Assembly: GCF_035918015.1 (NCBI RefSeq)
Contig: NZ_CP109132.1
Coordinates: 7,130,001 to 7,194,000 of the forward strand
Length of the DNA: 64,000 nucleotides
Direction: 5' to 3'
DNA from: Streptomyces sp. NBC_01754
GTDB lineage: Bacteria; Actinomycetota; Actinomycetes; Streptomycetales; Streptomycetaceae
Shown: positions 44,120-52,799 of the stretch, in pieces
Numbering within the stretch: the first letter of the stretch is position 1
Layout: every line of letters starts with the position of its first letter
Translations under genes and position numbers: made by a program
Notes under the pieces: model-generated
Databases searched by the model: none
The model's input: the letters and a program-made list of their open reading frames with translations, nothing else
What the model was told of the DNA's origin: nothing

Positions 44120-44437
44120 CTACGGCGAGTCCTCTTGCTGCCAGAGCATCTCCAGCCCCAGCACAATCGCGCACAGCACCGCCACGGACCCGGGGACGGC
44201 CACGAACACCACATGGATCGGGCTTCTTTCGTCCGGGAGGAAAAGGTCCACCCATCCCAGGGTCAGGGCCAGAGCGGTGGCGATCCCGCCGACTCGGGAA
44301 GCCCATTCGAAAAGGTGTGCATGCCACGGCTTTGAGGCCGCGGAATCCCTCGAACGTACATCGATGCTGAAGAAGATCAGTAAGACGGCGAGGAACGAGA
44401 TCAGGCTGACCATGTCGGCTGACGGCATCGGACGCAT
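44120..44437 (-). CDS. Small three-helix membrane protein
   Basis: 105 aa with three predicted membrane helices: MVSLISFLAVLLIFFSI, IATALALTLGWVDLFL and VVFVAVPGSVAVLCAIVLGL. The loops are charged. No family was recognised. The ATG at 44437 is supported by a minus-strand -10 TAGGGT ending 6 nt before it (leaderless). It stands alone. Confidence 0.65.
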   Translation of the reverse strand: MRPMPSADMVSLISFLAVLLIFFSIDVRSRDSAASKPWHAHLFEWASRVGGIATALALTLGWVDLFLPDERSPIHVVFVAVPGSVAVLCAIVLGLEMLWQQEDSP

Positions 44438-44613
44438 ATCGCGACCCTAAGAGATTTCACGGTGGCGCGGCGGGGCCTGTGGGTAGGGTCGGAGCCGGCT
44501 GGTGCCGCGGAGTCCGGGGTACTCGTCGTGACCTCGCCGCAGGAGGAGCCGGCCGCCTCGGAACGGATGGCACCGCCGCTGGACAGCCCGGCCTGCCTGC
44601 GGGCGGCGCGCGG

Positions 44614-44745
44614 CGGCCCGACACCTGGATCTGCGAAGTGGAGCCCGGTGCCGAGTTCCCGGCGTCGGTGGTGTCCTTCCGCAACGACGACCGGTCCCCG
44701 GTCCTGAGGCACTTCCTGGCAGTGGTCGGCGCATCGCACCCCACC
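44614..44745 (+). pseudogene. Possible C-terminal fragment of a LysR-type regulator
   Basis: A plus-strand reading gives WICEVEPGAEFPASVVSFRN followed by DDRSPVLRHFLAVV, which resembles the C-terminal end of LysR effector domains (the R-DDxSPALRxFL pattern). Upstream there is no matching body in any frame, so only a fragment remains. It abuts the hexanucleotide repeat. Confidence 0.4.
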
Positions 44746-44762
44746 GCGCGCGTTCAGCTCGG

Positions 44763-44858
44763 CCCGCACCCGCACCCGCACCCGCACCCGCACCCGCACC
44801 CGCACCCGCACCCGCACCCGCACCCGCACCCGCACCGGCACCGGCACCCGCACCCGCA
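44763..44858. repeat. Tandem hexanucleotide repeat (CCCGCA)16
   Basis: Sixteen units of period 6 occupy 44763-44858; the first twelve are perfect, and two units near 44837-44846 read CCGGCA. It lies directly after the stop of the beta-helix gene on the minus strand, in non-coding DNA. Confidence 0.95.
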
Positions 44859-44869
44859 GACGCGGTGCG

Positions 44870-45560
44870 TCAGCCCTGGGGGCGGCGCACGACCGGCTGT
44901 CCGTCCGCGGCGCTGACCTTGACGTCGGCCAGGTCGACGGCGTCGCCGTCGAGGCGGACGGCGTCCGAGCCACGGCCTTCGGCCCCGTTGCCGCCTCCGA
45001 TCTGGAAGGTCCTGAGCGCACCGTCGATCTCCACCGTGACGAGGTACAGGTCGCCGCGGATCTCCAACCGGGGCCGCTCCGTGCTGACCTGGACGCCGGT
45101 GGCGCCGTCGCCGGTGGTGGCGATGGAGTCGAAGGAGGCGTGCCGCAGCGAGCCGTCGTAGAGGTTGAAGCCACGTGCGCCGGTGCCGTGTGTGGTGATC
45201 GGTGCCTGGACGCCGAGCAGGTCCAGGTCGCCGAAGTTGACGAATCCGATGCCGCTGGGCCCGTGCGAGACGACAGGCGCGGTGGCCACCCAGGACCGCA
45301 CCTGGCCCCGGTCAGCCCGTCCACCCGTACGTGGCCCGAGCGGACGTCGTCGCTGGCCAGCAGCAGCATCTGTCCCCTGGTCCGCACCCCGCGCGGCACC
45401 GGAGTGCCCAGGGCGGCCACCGAGACGTCGTTGAGGAGGGCGCCCTCGTGCTCGGGGCAGTGGATCGCCACGTCCTCCAGAACGTTGTCACTGGTCAGTC
45501 GCACGCCCTTCGCCCAGAATTCCAACTGGGGCGGTGCGGGCGGCCCGGACTCGCCGTCAG
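44870..45560 (-). pseudogene. Beta-helix (pectin-lyase-fold-like) protein gene, frameshifted and 5'-truncated
   Basis: The minus strand encodes PPQLEFWAKGVRLTSDNVLE, then HCPEHEGALLNDVSVAALGT and RSGHVRVDGLTGAR. A one-base loss in an AGG(G)TG run near 45301 shifts the frame, after which VRSWVATAPVVSHGPSGIGF, DLLGVQAPITTHGTGARGFN, and VTVEIDGALRTFQIGGGNGA continue to a stop at 44870. The repeated short strands resemble a right-handed beta-helix. No start codon with a site is seen and the 5' end runs into the TetR promoter, so the gene is truncated. The function of the intact family is unknown. Confidence 0.6.
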
Positions 45561-45598
45561 CGTGTGTGGGCCGCCCGCCCGGCCGGTACGCTGCCGGA

Positions 45599-46189
45599 GT
45601 GACGCAGCACTTCATGCCGGGGGAGCGGCGGCCCGCGAGCGGCGGGCCGAAGGCCGCAGCGCGCAACCGGGCCGCTCTGGTCGCCGCCGCCCGTGAGATC
45701 TACGCGGCGTCCGGCCTGGACGCCCCGCTTTCCGCGATCGCGCGTCGGGCCGGGGTCGGGCAGGGCGTTCTGTACCGGCATTTTCCTGACCGGGCCGCCT
45801 TGGCGACTGCGGTACTGGAAGAGAACGTGGGGCAGATCGAGCAGGCCGCCGCAGTCGAGAAGGCTTCCCTGGCCGACGTTCTCGGTGTGATGACGTGGCA
45901 TCTCACGGAGTCCGCGGCTTTCATCGGTCTCCTGCACGTCTACAGGGCAGGCGCTCGCTCCGACATCCGGGCACACGTCCTGACATTGTCCGAGCGGGTC
46001 GAGCGAAGCCTGCGGGGACATCTTCCGGTCGGTCATCGGCTGGGTGCGGTGGACGATCTCATGCTTGCGGTCGCCATGGTCTCCGGCGCTGTCTCCGGCC
46101 CCACCCGCGAGGAGCGGGAACGCCGAGCGTTGGCGGCTTGGCGGCTGCTCGGTATCGAGGTGGGACCGGTTCGGCCCTTCGAGGGGTGA
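45599..46189 (+). CDS. TetR-family transcriptional regulator
   Basis: 196 aa. N-terminal helix-turn-helix APLSAIARRAGVGQGVLYRH with FPDRAALATAVLEENV completing the TetR domain. The C-terminal ligand domain is all-helical and not diagnostic. The GTG at 45599 is 6 nt after a -10 TACGCT (45587-45592), so the transcript is leaderless. The nearest candidate targets are the lactonase-like and Baeyer-Villiger monooxygenase genes next door. Confidence 0.9.
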   Translation: MTQHFMPGERRPASGGPKAAARNRAALVAAAREIYAASGLDAPLSAIARRAGVGQGVLYRHFPDRAALATAVLEENVGQIEQAAAVEKASLADVLGVMTWHLTESAAFIGLLHVYRAGARSDIRAHVLTLSERVERSLRGHLPVGHRLGAVDDLMLAVAMVSGAVSGPTREERERRALAAWRLLGIEVGPVRPFEG

Positions 46190-46203
46190 GTGCGGGTGTG
46201 GTG

Positions 46204-47241
46204 TCAGCCGCCGTTGGACTGCCGGATGCCCTCAGCCAAGGCGTCAAAGGCGTAGAGGTACCCGCCGGCGGGCCCGCTGACGGTCATGTACGCCGTGGTT
46301 CCGCCGGGCGTGATCGCCACGTTCGTCGCCGACTCGAGTCCCGCGGCCGCGGCGCGGGCGGGAATCTCGACCGTTGCCAGGCGTTCACCGTGCTTGTCGT
46401 ACACGAGCATCGCGGGTCGGCCGTGCAGGGCCTGGTAGAGGTTGCCGTCCGCGTCCACGGCGATCGAGTCGGTCTGGGCGATGCCGCCGTCGACACGGAT
46501 CGCGGTGTGCCGGGAAGCCCCCTTTCCCTCTCCGTCGAGGCGGAGGTAGGAGATCCGGTTCTGCGTGAGCTCGCTGAACCACAGCCCGCGGTAGCCCGCG
46601 TCGAAGGAGATACCGTTGGTCGAGGCCAGGTCCCTGACCAGGACGGTGGCCTTCTCGCCGGCGCGGTCGATCCGCACCACCCGCCCGTGCGCCTCGTCCT
46701 CGGACAGACCGCGTGAGTCGCTGACGTAGAGGTCACCGTCCTGGTCGAAGGCGATGTCGTCGGGGTTCATCCGCGCTCCCTCGACCTCCCCGGAGAAGAA
46801 GGTCCGCGGATCGCCGCCGTCCGGGGCCAGGCTCAGGATCTCGCCGTGGGAGTAGTCGGTCAGGTAGAGCCGTCCGTCGTACGGACTGAACTGTGCCGAG
46901 GTGTAGGTCCCCCGGTCGTCGGTGTAGACCGTCCGGGACGTCTTCTTCCGGACATCGACGCCTATCACTTTGGGCTTGCCGGCGGGTGCGGTGACGTCGA
47001 CGACGAACAGGTCGCCGTCCTCGCCGAAGGTGGGGCCTTCCAGCAGGGTCATGCCGGTCTCGTCGTGCACCTGGGTCAGCCGCATGACCTCGTGGGCGCG
47101 GATGGTCCTGCCCGCGGCGGGGAGGGCCGCCCGGTCGGTGGAGTCACCCGAGGCGCCTGGGTCCGTACCGCATCCGCTCAGGGCCAGTGCGCCGATCGCT
47201 GCGAGCACGGTGAGGGGGCGGAGCGGGAGTCGTCGTCGCAT
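46204..47241 (-). CDS. SMP-30/gluconolactonase-like beta-propeller lipoprotein
   Basis: 345 aa. Signal peptide with lipobox ALSGC, so it is exported and anchored at the outer face. The rest is a six-bladed propeller of the SMP-30/gluconolactonase/NHL type: LLEGPTFGEDGDLFVVDVTA, AQFSPYDGRLYLTDYSHGEI, NPDDIAFDQDGDLYVSDSRG and STNGISFDAGYRGLWFSELT. Metal-binding Glu, Asn and Asp of lactonases are plausible in these blades. It may hydrolyse lactones outside the cell. It is divergent from a Baeyer-Villiger monooxygenase, an enzyme that makes lactones. Confidence 0.82.
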   Translation of the reverse strand: MRRRLPLRPLTVLAAIGALALSGCGTDPGASGDSTDRAALPAAGRTIRAHEVMRLTQVHDETGMTLLEGPTFGEDGDLFVVDVTAPAGKPKVIGVDVRKKTSRTVYTDDRGTYTSAQFSPYDGRLYLTDYSHGEILSLAPDGGDPRTFFSGEVEGARMNPDDIAFDQDGDLYVSDSRGLSEDEAHGRVVRIDRAGEKATVLVRDLASTNGISFDAGYRGLWFSELTQNRISYLRLDGEGKGASRHTAIRVDGGIAQTDSIAVDADGNLYQALHGRPAMLVYDKHGERLATVEIPARAAAAGLESATNVAITPGGTTAYMTVSGPAGGYLYAFDALAEGIRQSNGG

Positions 47242-47358
47242 GGGGAATCACTCTTCCTGTCCGTTGTGCGCGAGTGCGGTCGACCGTGACGGGGAGCCGG
47301 TGGGCCCGTCCGGAGCGGGGACGCGCCCTGGCCGAAAGTCGCCGCACTCTCGTCAGCT

Positions 47359-47378
47359 CAACCGGACAGTGCTGTCCG
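47359..47378 (+). promoter_or_regulatory. 20-bp palindromic operator in the monooxygenase promoter
   Basis: ACCGGACAG-TG-CTGTCCGGT is a perfect palindrome with 9-bp arms. It overlaps the likely -35 (CGGACA, 47361-47366) of a promoter whose -10 is TACCGT (47385-47390, 18-bp spacing). The symmetry fits a TetR-family site; the TetR gene at 45599 is the nearest candidate. Confidence 0.65.
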
Positions 47379-47446
47379 GTAGTTGTTACCGTAGCGCCCG
47401 GCCGCTCGATCCGGGGCGGCCCGACAGGCAGGATCGAGGCCCCCAC

Positions 47447-49324
47447 ATGACGACCCCTCATGCGCCGACTCCCGACGAACTCGCCGTACTGAGGCGGCGC
47501 TACCGCCACGAACGCGAGCGTCGTGTACGGCCGGACGGTGCCGGCCAGTACCGTCCCACCGACGCCGAGTTCGGGTACTACGCCGCCGATCCGTACACGG
47601 GGCAGCCGGTCGCGCGCGATCCGCTGCACGACACCGTCGACGTCGCCGTGGTCGGCGGTGGGTTCGGCGGCATCCTCGCAGGGGCGCGGATGCGCCAGCA
47701 GGGCGTGGGGCGCGTCCGGATCGTCGAGAAGGGCGGTGACTTCGGCGGCACCTGGTACTGGAACCGGTATCCGGGCGTCCACTGCGACATCGAGTCGCAC
47801 GTGTACCTGCCGATGCTGGACGAGACCGGCTACGTGCCGGAGTGGAAGTACGCTCCCGGAGAGGAGATCCGCCGCCACGCCATGCGCATCGCGCGGAAGT
47901 ACGATCTCTATCCGGACGCTCTGTTCTCCACCGCGGTCACCTCGCTCACCTGGGACGAGGCGTCCGAGACGTGGATGGTGGCCACCGACCGCGGTGATGC
48001 GTTCCACGCCACGTACGTCGTCACGGCCACCGGCACCCTGTCAGAGCCGAAGCTCCCCGGGATCCCGGGGATCGAGACCTTCCAGGGTCACACCTTCCAC
48101 ACGTCACGCTGGGACTACGCCTACACCGGCGGCGCCCCGGACGGAGGCATGACCGGCCTCGCCGGCAAGCGAGTAGGCGTCGTCGGCACCGGCGCCACCG
48201 GCGTCCAGGCCGTTCCGCTGCTGGCCGAGGACGCCCAGCACCTCTATGTGTTCCAGCGCACCCCCTCCAGCGTGGATGTGCGCGCCAACTGCCGCACCAC
48301 CGCGGAGGACGTGGGGGCCGACCACGACGGCTGGGCCCGGGAGCGTCGTGAGAACTTCCTGCACATCGTCTCCGGGGAGGGGGCCGCCGACCAGGATCTC
48401 GTGGCCGACGGTTGGACCTCCTCGGCCGACCTCCTGGAGAAGCTCCTGCCGAGCTTCCGCCGCGACGGCGGGGGGCCCGCCTTCGAAGCCGCCTACGAGG
48501 TGGCCGACGCCGCGAAGATGGACGAACTGCGCGCCCGTGTCGAGCAGGCCGTCACCGATCCGGATACGGCGGAGAAGCTCAAGCCCTGGTACCGGTACGC
48601 CTGCAAGCGCCCCACATTCTCCGACCGGTACTACTCGGCCTTCAACCGTGACAATGTTTCCCTGGTCGATACCGCGGACACCCACGGCATCGAGCGCATC
48701 ACCGAGCGCGGCGTCGTAGTCGGCGGCGACACCTATGAACTCGACTGCCTGATCTTCGCCACGGGGTTCTCCGTCGGCGCCTCCGGCGTGCATTCCGGGA
48801 AGCTCCCCGTCCACGGCCGGGGCGGCACCCAGCTCCTGCACAGGTGGGCGCGACAAGGCCCGCGGACCCTGCACGGTTTCACCAGCAACGGCTTTCCGAA
48901 CCTGATCCAGATGGGATCGCTGCACAACGCCAGCAGCGTGAACTTCACGCACGTGCTCGACGAGCAGGCTGTCCACGCCTCCGCCCTCGTCGCGGCGGCC
49001 GAAGCCGCGTTCGCCCTCGTCGAACCGTCCTGTGACGCCGAGGACGCATGGTCAGCTGTTCTGGCCGAGGGCGCACCCGACCACGAGTGGTTCCACGCGG
49101 AGTGCACCCCCGGCTACTACAACCGCGAGGGACTCGGCCGTCCGAACAACGCGAGCGCCTACCCCCACGGCGCCGTCGCGTTCCATGAGCTGCTGAAGCA
49201 GTGGCGCGAGGAGTCCATGGGAGAGGTCATGCGGGCCAAGGCCGTCCCCCGGCACCAACCCCGGTCAGTTGACGTGGAAGTGCTTGGCCGGGAGCCGGTG
49301 AACGAGGCGGCGGGGCCGCGGTAG
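47447..49324 (+). CDS. Type I Baeyer-Villiger monooxygenase
   Basis: 625-aa flavoprotein. FAD Rossmann motif GGGFGG (residues 70-75), NADPH motif GTGATG (247-252), and the Baeyer-Villiger fingerprint FxGxxxHxxxW as FQGHTFHTSRW (212-222). The long N-terminal extension before the FAD site is typical of the cyclopentadecanone/phenylacetone-type group of about 600 aa. It converts ketones to esters or lactones with O2 and NADPH. The gene is under a palindromic operator and divergent from a lactonase-like lipoprotein; together they could open cyclic ketones. Confidence 0.92.
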   Translation: MTTPHAPTPDELAVLRRRYRHERERRVRPDGAGQYRPTDAEFGYYAADPYTGQPVARDPLHDTVDVAVVGGGFGGILAGARMRQQGVGRVRIVEKGGDFGGTWYWNRYPGVHCDIESHVYLPMLDETGYVPEWKYAPGEEIRRHAMRIARKYDLYPDALFSTAVTSLTWDEASETWMVATDRGDAFHATYVVTATGTLSEPKLPGIPGIETFQGHTFHTSRWDYAYTGGAPDGGMTGLAGKRVGVVGTGATGVQAVPLLAEDAQHLYVFQRTPSSVDVRANCRTTAEDVGADHDGWARERRENFLHIVSGEGAADQDLVADGWTSSADLLEKLLPSFRRDGGGPAFEAAYEVADAAKMDELRARVEQAVTDPDTAEKLKPWYRYACKRPTFSDRYYSAFNRDNVSLVDTADTHGIERITERGVVVGGDTYELDCLIFATGFSVGASGVHSGKLPVHGRGGTQLLHRWARQGPRTLHGFTSNGFPNLIQMGSLHNASSVNFTHVLDEQAVHASALVAAAEAAFALVEPSCDAEDAWSAVLAEGAPDHEWFHAECTPGYYNREGLGRPNNASAYPHGAVAFHELLKQWREESMGEVMRAKAVPRHQPRSVDVEVLGREPVNEAAGPR

Positions 49325-49496
49325 AGGGCGCTGCCGGCGTTCGTGGGAGCGCTGGGGGCCCGGTGGCGGCGTACGGGAGAAGCCGGGGGCGGTCCCCGGG
49401 TCCGGCGCCGTCCCGGCGACACGGCGAGACGTCAACTCTGGCGAATTCCCGCCGAGTCCGTGCGGAGAGAGAACCTGGACATCTATCATCCTGGTT

Positions 49497-49982
49497 ATGC
49501 GGATGGGTGAGGGAGTCGAGTGGGGCCTGCACTGCTGTCTGGCGCTGGCCTGGCTCGAGGGCGAGGAACCGGTGTCGACGGCGAAGTTCGCGGCGTGGTT
49601 CGGCCTGCCGCCCGCGTACCTGAACAAACGCCTGCAAGCCCTGGTCCGGGCGGGCATCCTCAGCTCGACGGCCGGGGCCAGGGGCGGCTTCCGGCTGGCC
49701 CGCCCGCCGGAGCGGATCACGCTGATGGACGTGGTCACCGCCATCGAGGGGCCGGAGGACGTCTTCCGCTGCACCGAGATCAGGCAGCGGGCGGTGGAGG
49801 AAGAGAGCGCGGAGCCGGTCGAGGAGTTCCAGCGGCCCTGCGGCGTCGCCGCCGCGATGCGCCGGGCCGAACTGGCCTGGCGCCGTGAGCTCGCCGGACA
49901 GAGCGTCGCGGACCTGATGGCGGCCGCGCCCGCCGGAGCCGCCGACCGCAACCGGCGCCGCTATGCCCGGATGAGCCGCTGA
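49497..49982 (+). CDS. Rrf2-family transcriptional regulator
   Basis: 161-aa winged-helix regulator. Recognition helix region STAKFAAWFGLPPAYLNKRL, wing SSTAGARGGFRLARPPERIT, and the helix ITLMDVVTAIEGPEDVFRC. Two Cys (FRC and RPCGVAAAM, 23 apart) are in the part that carries [Fe-S] ligands in IscR/NsrR, but the usual third Cys is lacking. A -10 TATCAT ends 7 nt before the ATG (leaderless). The MFS transporter starts 95 bp downstream and is the likely target. Confidence 0.9.
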   Translation: MRMGEGVEWGLHCCLALAWLEGEEPVSTAKFAAWFGLPPAYLNKRLQALVRAGILSSTAGARGGFRLARPPERITLMDVVTAIEGPEDVFRCTEIRQRAVEEESAEPVEEFQRPCGVAAAMRRAELAWRRELAGQSVADLMAAAPAGAADRNRRRYARMSR

Positions 49983-50077
49983 CCGCACGCCCGCACGAGG
50001 CGCCGACCGCGCGTGCCCCGGCGAGCCGCCGGCCGCACGGCTCCCACCCTCCGCGCACACATGTAAGGAGAATCTGG

Positions 50078-51295
50078 ATGTCTGATGTCTCTGTTTCGTC
50101 CAACCGTCCGGCCGTCGGACGGGAGTCGACCGGGCCCGGGGGACTGTCCTCGACCCTGGTCCTGGCCTTAGGCACGTTCGCCGTCGGCACGGACGCCTTC
50201 GTGGTCGCCGGGTTCCTGCCCTCCATGGCCGACTCCCTGCACGTGTCGGCGGCGCAGGCCGGCCAGTCGGTCACGGTGTTCGCGGGCGCCTACGCCGTCC
50301 TCTCGCCGGTGCTCGCCACCGCCACCGCGCGCCTGCCGCGTCGGACCCTGCTGGTGCTCGCCCTGCTCACGCTCGGCGTGGCCAATCTCTGCTCCGCCCT
50401 GGCACCGAACTTTGCCGTGCTGATCGCCAGCCGGGTCCTGGCAGCCGCGGGCGCCGCCGCCTACACGCCCTGCGCCGGTGCGGTGAGTGCCGCGCTCGTC
50501 CGCCCCGAACTCCGGGCCCGCGCCCTGGCCGTGGTCGTCGGGGGCCTCACCGTCGCCACCGCGCTCGGGGTGCCCCTCGGCAACCTGGCCAGCCACTGGC
50601 TGGGGTGGCGGACCGCCCTCGCTCTGGTGGCCGCGCTGTGCCTGCTCGTCGCCGTCTGGCTGCGGATGATCACGCCTGTACTGCCCGGCAACGCGCGCGT
50701 GCCGCTGCGCATCCGGCTGGCGGTGCTGCGCCGTCCGGCCGTACTCGCCGTGCTGCCCCTCACCGTCCTCGGCATGGGAGCCTGCTACACCGCCTACGCC
50801 TACAGTGTTCCCGCCCTCGAGGCGGTGGGCGTCCCTGAGGGCGCGTTGCTCTGGATGCTCTTCCTCTACGGCCTGGGCGCCGTCATCGGCAACCTCGCCG
50901 CCGGCTACGCGACCGACCGCTGGGGTTCCGTCCGGGTCCTGACGGCCGGTTACGTCTGCATGGTGCTCGCCCTCGGTCTGCTGGCCGGGCTCGCCGCCGC
51001 CGACGTCCCGCCGCGCGTGGCGGTCGGCCTGCTGGTCCTGCTCTGGGGAGCGAGCAGTTGGTGCCAGACGCCCCCGCAGCAGCACCGGCTCATCGAGGTC
51101 GCACCCCAGGAGGCCCCCCTGGTGGTCTCCCTGAACTCGTCCTCGATCTACCTCGGCATCGGCCTCGGTACCGTACTCGGCGGCCTCACGCTCCCGGCCG
51201 GAATGACGACCGTGTACGGCCTGGGTGCCGCCCTGGCGTTCGCGGCCCTGATCTTCCTGCGTATCACGGCACGCTCGGCCGCCCGAGCGGACTGA
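50078..51295 (+). CDS. MFS transporter, DHA1 drug-efflux type
   Basis: 405 aa, twelve predicted helices. DHA1 features: LGTFAVGTDAFVVAGFLPSM in TM1, the TM2-3 loop LATATARLPRRTLLVLALLT, and motif C-like GAAAYTPCAGAVSAAL in TM5 region. It resembles AraJ/Cmx-type arabinose or chloramphenicol exporters. The ATG follows AAGGAG. The upstream Rrf2 regulator probably controls it. The substrate is unknown. Confidence 0.9.
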   Translation: MSDVSVSSNRPAVGRESTGPGGLSSTLVLALGTFAVGTDAFVVAGFLPSMADSLHVSAAQAGQSVTVFAGAYAVLSPVLATATARLPRRTLLVLALLTLGVANLCSALAPNFAVLIASRVLAAAGAAAYTPCAGAVSAALVRPELRARALAVVVGGLTVATALGVPLGNLASHWLGWRTALALVAALCLLVAVWLRMITPVLPGNARVPLRIRLAVLRRPAVLAVLPLTVLGMGACYTAYAYSVPALEAVGVPEGALLWMLFLYGLGAVIGNLAAGYATDRWGSVRVLTAGYVCMVLALGLLAGLAAADVPPRVAVGLLVLLWGASSWCQTPPQQHRLIEVAPQEAPLVVSLNSSSIYLGIGLGTVLGGLTLPAGMTTVYGLGAALAFAALIFLRITARSAARAD

Positions 51296-51305
51296 GCCGT
51301 ACCGG

Positions 51306-52400
51306 ATGCCCGCCGCGGCCCGGACCGACGAGACTCCCGGCCACCGCCCGACGTCGTGGCGCCGCACCCCGCCGGACCACCCCCGGCGAACGCGGCACCG
51401 GACGACCGGCGCGGAGACGACCCTGCCGCCCCGGTTTCCGCACGACCGGCGGATCCGCCAGGCCGCCATGCTGCTCCTGGCAGCCGAACGCCCGGTGTTC
51501 TACGTGGGCGGCGGCGTCGTCAAGGCGGGGCCGCGGGCGAGCTGAAACCGAGCCGTCGACGTGCCGGTCGTCGGCGACGCCCGCGAGGTGCTGGAGGGCC
51601 CGCTCCAGGTGGTCCGGTCCGAACGGGACGCGGGCGGCCTTGGCGACCACACCGCCTGGTGGGAACGGCTGGACGACTGGCGGACCCGCTACCCGCTCGG
51701 CTGCGAACCCGCGCCCGAGGGCCGCCTGTCGCCGCAGCGGGTCATCGAACGGATCGGCCGACTGGCCCCCGAGGGGACCATCTTCGCGGCGGGCGTCGGC
51801 CGGCACCAGATGTGGGCCTGGCAGTTCCTCCGCTTCGAGGAGCCGGGCCACTGGCTCAACTCCGGGGGCGCGGGCACCATGGGCTACGCCGTCCCGGCGG
51901 CGATGGGCGCGAAGGCCGGCCGCCCGGACGTCACCGTGTGGGCCGTCGACGGCGACGGCTGCTTCCAGATGACCAACCAGGAACTGACCACCCGTGCGCT
52001 GAACGACATCCCGGTCAAGGCAGCCGTCACCCACAACGGCGCCCTCGGCACGGTCCGCCAGTGGCAGACCCTGTTCTACGACCAGCGCTGCTCCCACACC
52101 GCGCTGGACGACGCGACCCCGGCCGCGCCCGGCGGCGCCGCGCCGGTGCGGGGCACCCGTGTGCCGGACTTCGTGATGTCGCCGAGGCGATGGGCTGCGT
52201 CGGTCTGCGCTGCGAGGACCCGTCCGGCCTCGACGCCGTCATCCACCAGGCCAACGCCGTGGACGACCGGCCCCGTCGTCGTGGACTTCATCGTCCACCA
52301 GGACGCCGTGGTCTGGCCGATGGTCGCCGCCGGCACCAGCAACGACGAGATCCAGTTCGCGCGGGGCGTGCGCCCCGACTTCGGTGACCTGACCGACTGA
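51306..52400 (+). pseudogene. Decayed acetolactate-synthase-like (ThDP) enzyme gene
   Basis: Only the middle and C-terminal parts of an IlvB-type enzyme remain. QAAMLLLAAERPVFYVGGGV (middle domain) ends at a stop near 51543. The ThDP-binding domain then runs through GHWLNSGGAGTMGYAVPAAM, VDGDGCFQMTNQELTTRALN (GDG...N motif), and GTVRQWQTLFYDQRC. A base is lost near 52177-52182 and one is gained near 52271-52275; between them AEAMGCVGLRCEDPSGLDAV lies in another frame. VVVDFIVHQDAVVWPMVAAG closes the gene. The N-terminal third and about 80 residues of the middle domain are missing, so this is a true pseudogene. Confidence 0.85.
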
Positions 52401-52799
52401 ACACCTCGTGAGAGGGGGCCCGGCGCCGGTCCGTGAAAGGGCCGGCCGCCGGGCCCGACCGGCTCAGCCGCGCCAGCGGTACGCCACCCCCTGCGGCGAT
52501 CGCGACCGCGCCCGTGTACGGGGAGCCGTTGAGGCGGGCCGCCTCCGCAAGCACAGGACAGCGCCGTTGACGCAGCGTCACCCCATCTCGCTGTGCGTGC
52601 CGGTATCGCGCCGACCGTTGACAAATCTTTAGTCGGTCGGGAATCTGTGCACCAAGTGACCGCAAAATACTGACGAGTTCGCTCAAAATCCTGCCAACCC
52701 GCCTTCTGGGTCAGGGCCTTCGCCCTTTCCGCACCAGCCCGGAGGGCGGGGCACCACCGTCCCACCACCTCTTCTCCCCCTCATCGAACAGAGGACAGC
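52401..52799. other. Gap with promoter region of the secreted glycosidase
   Basis: About 400 bases with no gene. A promoter-like pair TTGACA (52618-52623) and GAATCT (52641-52646), spaced 17 bp, lies in an AT-richer segment about 155 bp before the start codon. No clear operator palindrome was seen. Confidence 0.5.

Noticed and set aside
44763..44858. Hexanucleotide array considered as CRISPR or coding repeat
   Set aside because: Period of 6 bp without spacers is a simple tandem repeat; the Pro-His and Val-Arg readings are by-products of the period.
49473..50092. Similar GGATG-N3-GATGTC sequences before the Rrf2 gene and at the MFS start
   Set aside because: They match at 11 of 14 positions, but the second is within the ribosome site and first codons (ATG TCT GAT GTC), so chance is a sufficient explanation.
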